A program made the position numbers and the translations under genes. A stretch of 7,030 nt of DNA from Embleya sp040605455. GTDB lineage: Bacteria > Actinomycetota > Actinomycetes > Streptomycetales > Streptomycetaceae. Below are positions 6,664 through 7,030 of this stretch, piece by piece. The notes under the pieces are model-generated. The model saw only the letters and a list, made by a program, of their open reading frames with translations, ran no database searches and was not told the DNA's origin. The DNA lies in assembly GCF_040605455.1 (NCBI RefSeq), contig NZ_JBEXCV010000268.1, forward strand, positions 1-7,030, written 5' to 3'. Position 1 is the first letter of the stretch. Each line of letters begins with the position of its first letter.

Positions 6664-7030
6664 ATGGAACGGCGTCGGGTGCTCGCGGCATGGGCCGACC
6701 TGGTGCTGCCCGTGTGCTGCGCGGGCTGCGCCGAGCCCGGTGCGCTGCTGTGCGGGCGATGCCGCGCGGTGTTCGCTCCGGAGCCCGCGCCCGTGCGACC
6801 GACCCCCGCGCCGGAGGGACTTCCGCCGGTGCACGCGATCACCGCGTACCGGGGGCCGGTGTGCTCGGTGCTCGCCGCGTACAAGGAGCACGGCGCACGC
6901 CGGCTGGCGCACCCTCTGGGCGACGCGCTCGCGCGGGCCGCGGCGGCCGGGCTGCCCGATCCGGCCGGGTCCACCCTGCTGGTCCCGACCCCGGCGGCGC
7001 ACCGCGGCCCGCGCCGAGGGCACCGGGACC
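6664..7030 (+). CDS. ComF-family phosphoribosyltransferase-like protein, 3' end cut by the window edge
   Basis: The first 122 residues are present. The N-terminus is a small zinc-ribbon: LVLPVCCAGC followed by LLCGRCR, giving C19-x2-C22 and C30-x2-C33 as the likely metal ligands. The start of the phosphoribosyltransferase fold follows, with ITAYRGPVCSVLAAYKEHGARRLAHPLGDALA and LLVPTPAAHRGPRRGHRD, both typical of ComF/GntX proteins. The PRPP-binding loop expected later in the protein is beyond the window. Homologues are needed for DNA uptake in naturally competent bacteria, but the role in actinomycetes, where the gene habitually follows lpqB, is not established. ATG 6664 is chosen because the conserved DLVLP segment begins 11 residues later. 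Only a weak GGA 4 bases upstream serves as ribosome binding site. Family assignment is secure; the exact start is fairly likely. Confidence 0.88.
   Translation, partial: MERRRVLAAWADLVLPVCCAGCAEPGALLCGRCRAVFAPEPAPVRPTPAPEGLPPVHAITAYRGPVCSVLAAYKEHGARRLAHPLGDALARAAAAGLPDPAGSTLLVPTPAAHRGPRRGHRD

Noticed and set aside
4350..6974. An 874-residue open frame on the minus strand opposite lpqB and comF
   Set aside because: It is antisense to well-recognised genes. The translation is His/Gly/Arg/Ala-rich with no domain, as expected for GC-rich third-position shadows.
1..7030. Mobile element, CRISPR array, tRNA or phage content
   Set aside because: No array-like repeats, transposase-like protein, tRNA-like fold or integration boundary was seen; the gene order is ordinary conserved core.

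Overview
The window looks like chromosomal DNA of a high-GC actinomycete of the Streptomyces/Kitasatospora/Embleya type. Coding is very GC-rich with G or C in most third codon positions. The gene order is the conserved mtrA-mtrB-lpqB-comF locus of that group, and the proteins resemble streptomycete versions most closely. The genus is an inference; no rRNA or other marker is present.

Layout. On the minus strand, 1-511 is the N-terminal part of a one-pass DUF4129 protein that runs off the left edge. It overlaps by 4 bases (GTGA) the upstream gene at 508-1833, a proline-rich, six-helix membrane protein of the 'glycerophosphoryl diester phosphodiesterase membrane domain' type. A 371-base divergent intergenic region (1834-2204) follows. 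It contains one AT-rich patch and, just before mtrA, a direct repeat with 11-base spacing that is a candidate MtrA site. On the plus strand are mtrA (2205-2891, response regulator), mtrB (2908-4689, sensor kinase) and lpqB (4686-6461, lipoprotein), tightly packed with an ATGA overlap between mtrB and lpqB. A 202-base gap (6462-6663) with inverted and direct GGATCGG-type repeats separates lpqB from the 5' part of a comF-type phosphoribosyltransferase gene (6664 to the right edge).

How the genes work together. MtrB is expected to sense an envelope or cell-cycle state and phosphorylate MtrA at Asp56. LpqB is an exported lipoprotein thought to modulate MtrB. The MtrAB-LpqB module is known in actinobacteria to link cell-wall metabolism, division and development. 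The divergent pair encodes envelope proteins of unknown function and could be co-regulated from the shared intergenic region, but this is inference.

No undescribed system is evident. All five protein families are recognised. The points worth a second look are regulatory: the missing Shine-Dalgarno and the repeat at the mtrA start, the divergent arrangement, and the repeats after lpqB.
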